A stretch of 16,751 nt of DNA, from assembly GCA_002299975.1 (NCBI GenBank), contig DBOT01000025.1, positions 1 through 16,751 of the forward strand, in the 5' to 3' direction. Below the pieces are notes generated by a model. The model was not told where the DNA came from. It was given only the letters and a program-made list of their open reading frames with translations, and searched no databases. Within the stretch, counting starts at the first letter, position 1, and each line of letters starts with the position of its first letter. This DNA is from Lactobacillaceae bacterium UBA639 (GTDB taxonomy: Bacteria > Bacillota > Bacilli > Lactobacillales > Lactobacillaceae). Of this stretch, positions 13,067 to 16,751 are shown in pieces. A program made the position numbers and the translations under genes.

Positions 13067-15724
13067 TTAGGCCTCTTCCAGTGAAGCCAACCGTTCCTTG
13101 GCAGAATCAAGCTTTTGTTGCCATTCAACGGCTTTTTGCTTTTCCGCTTCAACGACCTTTTCAGGAGCGTTGTTAACGAACTTCTCGTTGCCCAGCTTCT
13201 TTTGGGAACGTTGAACTTCCTTTTCGAGCTTAGCGATTTCTTTCTTCATCTTAGCCCGTTCTTCATCCAGGTCGACCAGTTCAGCCATTGGGATGTAGAC
13301 TTCAGCACCGGCCAGAATTCCGGACATCGCCAGCTTAGGCGCCTGAACATCCGTACTGATGGTCAGCTCTGCAGGGTGGCAGAAACGGTCGATGTAGTCC
13401 CGGTTGGCATTGAGCATGTCACCGAGGTGTTGGTTATCAACCTTGACCAGGATGTCGACTGGCTTGGACATTGGGGCGTTGGCCTCGTTCCGGATGTTCC
13501 GCACTGCCTTGATCATCTCAATCAGGTTGCTCATCTGCTCAGTAGCAGCTGGATCATCCAGGTCCGCGTTAGCAACTGGGTACTTAGCAACCATGATGGA
13601 CTTGCCTTCGTGTGGCATTGACAGCCACAGCTTTTCAGTAACGAATGGCATGATTGGGTGCATCAACTTCAGGGTTTGGTCTAAGACGTAACCCAAGATG
13701 TTCTTGGTGTTAGCCTTCTCCTCATCAGTCCCGTTGTTGAGCTTCTCCTTGGTCATTTCGATGTACCAGTCACAGAAGTCATTCCAGATGAAGTTGTACA
13801 GTGCCCGGCCCGCTTCACCGAATTCAAACTTGTCAAACTGTTCGTTGACCTGCTTGATGGTAGCGTTCAACCGACTCAGGATCCAACGGTCAGCCAGGTC
13901 CCACTTCGACTTGTCAGGCAGAACTGGTGCTGGCATATCGCCGAGGTTCATGATGACGTACCGGCTGGCGTTCCAAATCTTGTTGATGAAGTTCCAAGCC
14001 GCATCCATCTTCGTGTAGGAGAACCGGATGTCCTGACCTGGCGTTGAACCAGTGATTAGGAACCAACGCAGGGCGTCAACCCCGTACTTCTTGATAACAT
14101 CCATTGGGTCAATCCCGTTACCAAGGGACTTACTCATCTTCCGTCCTTGTTCATCACGGATCAGACCGTGCAGAAGGACATTCTTGAATGGGGCCTTACC
14201 AGTGAATTCCAGGGATTGGAAGATCATCCGGGATACCCAGAAGAAGATGATGTCGTAACCGGTAACCAGGGTGCTGGTTGGGAAGTAGCGCTTGTAGTCT
14301 GGTGAATCGGTGTCTGGCCAACCCATGGTTGAGAATGGCCATAAACCACTACTGAACCAGGTATCCAGCACGTCGGTATCCTGAGTCCAGTTTTCAGCGT
14401 CCTTTGGTGCTTCCATACCAACGTATACCTCACCAGTCTTCTTGTGGTACCAAGCCGGAATCCGGTGGCCCCACCAGAGCTGCCGTGAGATAACCCAGTC
14501 GTGAACGTTTTCCATCCACTGGGTGAAGGTGTGTTCGAACCGTCCTGGAATGAAGTTAACCTTGTCCGCCGTCTTTTGGTTATCGAGGGCCAACTTAGCT
14601 AGTGGCTTCATCTTAACAAACCATTGCGTGGACAGACGGGCTTCAACCTGGACTCCAGTCCGCTCAGAGTGACCAACCGAGTGAACAATTGGGACAACCT
14701 TGAGCATGTAGCCCTGGTCGGTCAGGTCCTTGACCATGGCCTTCCGAGCTTCGAAACGGTCCATTCCTTGGTACTTACCGGCGTTCTCGTTCATGGAGGC
14801 GTCTTCGTTCATCGTGTTCAGTTCTGGCAGGTTATGACGCTTACCAACCTTAAAGTCGTTTGGATCATGGGCTGGCGTGATCTTAACCATCCCAGTTCCA
14901 AAGTCCGGCGTTACGTAGTCGTCAGCGATGATTTCGATTTCCCGGTTAACCAATGGGACCCGGACGTGCTTACCAACCAGTTCCTTGTAACGGTCATCGT
15001 TTGGATTAACGGCAACGGCTTCATCACCAAACATAGTTTCTGGACGGGTCGTGGCAATTTCAATGTAGTCTTTACCGTTGAAAGTTGTCCCGTCGGTGAA
15101 TGGGTACTTAACGTGGTAGAAGGCACCCTTGTCGTCCTTGTGGATAACTTCAATATCGGACAATGCGGTCCGTGCTTGTGGATCCCAGTTAATGATGTAG
15201 GTTCCCCGGTAAATCAGGCCCTTCTTGTACAGGTCGACAAAGACCTTCCGGACAGCCTTGTTCAGCCCTTCATCCAGGGTGAACCGTTCCCGGTCGTAGT
15301 CAACGGAAATTCCGAGCTTAGCCCACTGCTTGTGAATAATGTCGGCATATTCGTCCTTCCAGTCCCAAACCTGTTGAACGAACTTCTCCCGACCGAGGTC
15401 ATAACGGGAAATCCCCTGCTTGCGTAAACGTGCTTCCACCTTGGCCTGGGTAGCAATTCCGGCGTGGTCCATTCCTGGTAACCAGAGCACATCGTAACCC
15501 TGCATCCGCTTCTGACGGATCAGCATATCCTGCAGGGTCGTGTCCCATGCGTGGCCCAGGTGCAACTTCCCAGTAACATTCGGCGGCGGAATAACAATTG
15601 AATATGGGTGGGCCTTCTTATCGCCACTTGGCTTGAAGAGGCCTTGGTCAATCCACCATTGGTAACGACCAGCTTCAACGGCTGTCGGATCATACTTTGT
15701 TGACATTTCCTTATCGGCTGCCAT
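13067..15724 (-). CDS. valS: Valyl-tRNA synthetase
   Basis: 885 residues, full length for a Gram-positive ValRS. It charges tRNA-Val with valine. The class I signatures are intact: HLGH at 55-58 (after PPPNVTGKL) and KMSKS at 529-533. The CP1 editing domain, which removes mischarged threonine, is present (IATTRPET about 223-230, [15 protein letters not shown] about 276-290). [14 protein letters not shown] (451-464) is ValRS-type, and a charged coiled coil forms the last 70 residues ([18 protein letters not shown]), as expected. ATG 15722-15724 has AAAGGAG 10 nt upstream. Expression is controlled by the valine T-box leader upstream, so it should rise when tRNA-Val is uncharged. Confidence 0.98.
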   Translation of the reverse strand: MAADKEMSTKYDPTAVEAGRYQWWIDQGLFKPSGDKKAHPYSIVIPPPNVTGKLHLGHAWDTTLQDMLIRQKRMQGYDVLWLPGMDHAGIATQAKVEARLRKQGISRYDLGREKFVQQVWDWKDEYADIIHKQWAKLGISVDYDRERFTLDEGLNKAVRKVFVDLYKKGLIYRGTYIINWDPQARTALSDIEVIHKDDKGAFYHVKYPFTDGTTFNGKDYIEIATTRPETMFGDEAVAVNPNDDRYKELVGKHVRVPLVNREIEIIADDYVTPDFGTGMVKITPAHDPNDFKVGKRHNLPELNTMNEDASMNENAGKYQGMDRFEARKAMVKDLTDQGYMLKVVPIVHSVGHSERTGVQVEARLSTQWFVKMKPLAKLALDNQKTADKVNFIPGRFEHTFTQWMENVHDWVISRQLWWGHRIPAWYHKKTGEVYVGMEAPKDAENWTQDTDVLDTWFSSGLWPFSTMGWPDTDSPDYKRYFPTSTLVTGYDIIFFWVSRMIFQSLEFTGKAPFKNVLLHGLIRDEQGRKMSKSLGNGIDPMDVIKKYGVDALRWFLITGSTPGQDIRFSYTKMDAAWNFINKIWNASRYVIMNLGDMPAPVLPDKSKWDLADRWILSRLNATIKQVNEQFDKFEFGEAGRALYNFIWNDFCDWYIEMTKEKLNNGTDEEKANTKNILGYVLDQTLKLMHPIMPFVTEKLWLSMPHEGKSIMVAKYPVANADLDDPAATEQMSNLIEMIKAVRNIRNEANAPMSKPVDILVKVDNQHLGDMLNANRDYIDRFCHPAELTISTDVQAPKLAMSGILAGAEVYIPMAELVDLDEERAKMKKEIAKLEKEVQRSQKKLGNEKFVNNAPEKVVEAEKQKAVEWQQKLDSAKERLASLEEA

Positions 15725-15784
15725 CGTATAATCGCTCCTTTCAAGATTATAAAGTTGAGTTTCATCATATAAAAACGGTGACCA

Positions 15785-15820
15785 AATAAAAATCGCCCTA
15801 TCAAAACAGATAGGACGATT
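15785..15820 (-). terminator. T-box terminator upstream of valS
   Basis: AATCGTCCTATC pairs with GATAGGGCGATT around TGTTTT, followed by TTTAT. CCTAT in its 5' arm can alternatively pair with GTAGG before the T-box sequence. Confidence 0.88.
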
Positions 15821-16028
15821 GAATTCGCGGTACCACCTACGTTGAGTAGTCCGTTAGACTACCCCGCTTGTCCATTTAATAACGGTAAATGAACCGGGCC
15901 CACCTACTAAAATTCAGCGAACCAGCTCCCGAGCTACATTCGCGAAGCTGATCCGGGTCTTTCCAGCAGCGACCCTCTCTGGTGAATCATGGTACCTCGT
16001 TACTATTTCGGTCATCGCTTAATATTAT
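15785..16028 (-). ncRNA. T-box riboswitch leader of valS (valine specifier GTA)
   Basis: A leader of about 244 nt. Stem I has AGTA (16001-16004), the AGAGAG bulge motif (15975-15980) and GAAT followed by GTA (15935-15937), a valine codon, with TCGG closing the loop against CCGA. The T-box GGTGGTACCGCG lies at 15826-15837. Its UGGU bulge fits an A discriminator, as in tRNA-Val. Uncharged tRNA-Val should stabilise the antiterminator and allow valS transcription. Confidence 0.95.
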
Positions 16029-16034
16029 GCTTGT

Positions 16035-16063
16035 ATCATAGCTAAATTATCGCTGAGCGTCAA
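16035..16063 (-). promoter_or_regulatory. Sigma-A promoter of the valS leader
   Basis: -35 TTGACG (16058-16063, 5/6), 17-bp spacer, -10 TATGAT (16035-16040, 5/6). It starts 7 bp after the thiI stop codon, with no terminator between. Confidence 0.85.
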
Positions 16064-16070
16064 GCACAGA

Positions 16071-16751
16071 TTACAGCAATTCAGCAAAAACGTCCTCGTT
16101 CTGGTTGAGGAAGTCCTCACCGGGATGGATGTTGGTGATCTTAATGCCATCCAATGAACGCTTCATCAGGCCTTCGATATCCAACCGCTGTTCATACTTG
16201 CGGGCCCGTTCCACATTTGGCCGGGTCTTTGGCGACGGTGGTGTGAAGACAGTACAACAATCCTCGTATGGCAAAATCGACAGGTCATACGTGCCGATCT
16301 CCTCGGCAATCTTGATGATCTCGGTCTTATCGTAGGACAGGACCGGCCGCAAAACCGGATAAGAAGTAACGTCGTTGATTGCCAGCATACTCTCCATCGT
16401 CTGGGAAGCCACCTGACCCAGGGATTCCCCATTGAAGATTGCCAGGCCGTGACGCTTAACCATCAGGGCCGCAGCTAGCCGCAACATCATCCGCCGCTGA
16501 ACTGTCATCAGGTAACCCTCGGGAACCTTCTCCTTGACGGTCTCTTGAATCTCGGCAAATGGTACCTGGATAAAGCGGATGCTCCCACTATACTTAGCTA
16601 GGCGTTCGGTCAGCTGTTGGGCCTTGGCCAACGCCTGAGGACTCGTGTACGGCGGACTGTAGAAGTGAACCATCTCCAGGGAAACGCCCCGCTTCATCGC
16701 CAGGTAGGCAGCGACTGGTGAGTCGATTCCACCAGACATCATCATCATTCC
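16071..16751 (-). CDS. thiI: tRNA 4-thiouridine synthase ThiI, C-terminal part (5' end outside window)
   Basis: 226 residues are visible, reading in from the right edge; the ATG codons at 16737-16748 are internal, not the start. The PP-loop ATP-pyrophosphatase motif SGGIDSP lies at the beginning of the visible part, as in ThiI, which adenylates U8 of tRNA for sulfur transfer and supplies sulfur for thiazole synthesis. [16 protein letters not shown] carries the conserved cysteine region. The chain ends soon after ([11 protein letters not shown]), so there is no rhodanese domain, as in other Gram-positive ThiI proteins, which receive sulfur from a dedicated cysteine desulfurase. That gene would be expected just upstream, beyond the window (inference). 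Confidence 0.95.
   Translation of the reverse strand, partial: GMMMMSGGIDSPVAAYLAMKRGVSLEMVHFYSPPYTSPQALAKAQQLTERLAKYSGSIRFIQVPFAEIQETVKEKVPEGYLMTVQRRMMLRLAAALMVKRHGLAIFNGESLGQVASQTMESMLAINDVTSYPVLRPVLSYDKTEIIKIAEEIGTYDLSILPYEDCCTVFTPPSPKTRPNVERARKYEQRLDIEGLMKRSLDGIKITNIHPGEDFLNQNEDVFAELL

Noticed and set aside
14624..15427. Long plus-strand open frame of 267 codons
   Set aside because: It lies wholly antisense inside valS, which has all its catalytic motifs; the translation has no recognisable domain or start signal.
16737..16748. The four ATG codons near the right edge as a thiI start
   Set aside because: They fall directly before the internal PP-loop motif; ThiI has about 180 residues (ferredoxin-like and THUMP domains) ahead of it, so the gene continues off the window.
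1..16751. CRISPR arrays, insertion sequences, tRNA or rRNA genes
   Set aside because: I saw no regular direct repeats with spacers, no transposase-like frame, and no tRNA cloverleaf or rRNA stretch; the short palindromes are not arranged as arrays.

Overview
This window looks like chromosomal core sequence from a low-to-mid GC Gram-positive bacterium of the Lactobacillaceae. Moderate GC for that group, T-box riboswitches, the radC-mreBCD and ymfFH-rodZ-pgsA-cinA neighbourhoods and the protein style suggest a Limosilactobacillus-like species (fermentum/reuteri group). The species call is inference only. Every supported gene lies on the minus strand, so transcription runs from high to low coordinates. 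I saw no mobile element, rRNA, tRNA or CRISPR array.

Layout in the direction of transcription. (1) 16751-16071: 3' part of thiI (tRNA 4-thiouridine / thiamine sulfur transfer). (2) 16063-15785: strong promoter and a valine-type T-box leader. (3) 15724-10845: valS (valyl-tRNA synthetase), a 130-bp palindromic intergenic element, folC (folylpolyglutamate synthase) and radC (JAMM-domain protein). (4) 10784-8186: extended -10 promoter, then mreB, mreC and mreD (rod-shape apparatus), with a terminator-like double hairpin between mreB and mreC. (5) 8179-5519: a textbook promoter, then a T-box leader with one Stem I (apparent specifier CAC, histidine) followed by two successive T-box/terminator modules, then an amino-acid ABC transporter (permease, ATPase, lipoprotein). 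(6) 5422-2752: promoter, then the M16 peptidase-like pair ymfF (no zinc motif) and ymfH (zinc motif present). (7) 2715-973: extended -10 promoter, then rodZ and pgsA, closed by a clean intrinsic terminator. (8) 925-1: 5' three quarters of cinA, cut by the window edge.

Themes: translation supply and amino-acid sensing (thiI, valS, histidine-type transporter, both with T-boxes), cell-shape control (mreBCD, rodZ) and membrane lipid synthesis (pgsA). Both T-box promoters start only a few bases after the preceding stop codon (thiI, mreD), with no terminator between. Read-through transcripts would therefore also meet the riboswitch terminators.

The best candidate for something unusual is the half-tandem T-box leader at about 7762-8145: one tRNA-sensing Stem I serving two antiterminator/terminator decisions with different UGGN discriminator bases. 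Secondary items are the palindromic element between valS and folC with a degenerate relative after the transporter operon, the mreB/mreC attenuator-like hairpins, a Ser/Thr/Asn/Gln-rich RodZ tail, and the loss of ymfI from the ymfF-ymfH-rodZ cluster. Several start codons are corrected here: the permease starts at 7719 inside what looks like a longer ORF, pgsA at a TTG at 1596, ymfH at 4050, the ATPase at 7060 and radC at 11486.
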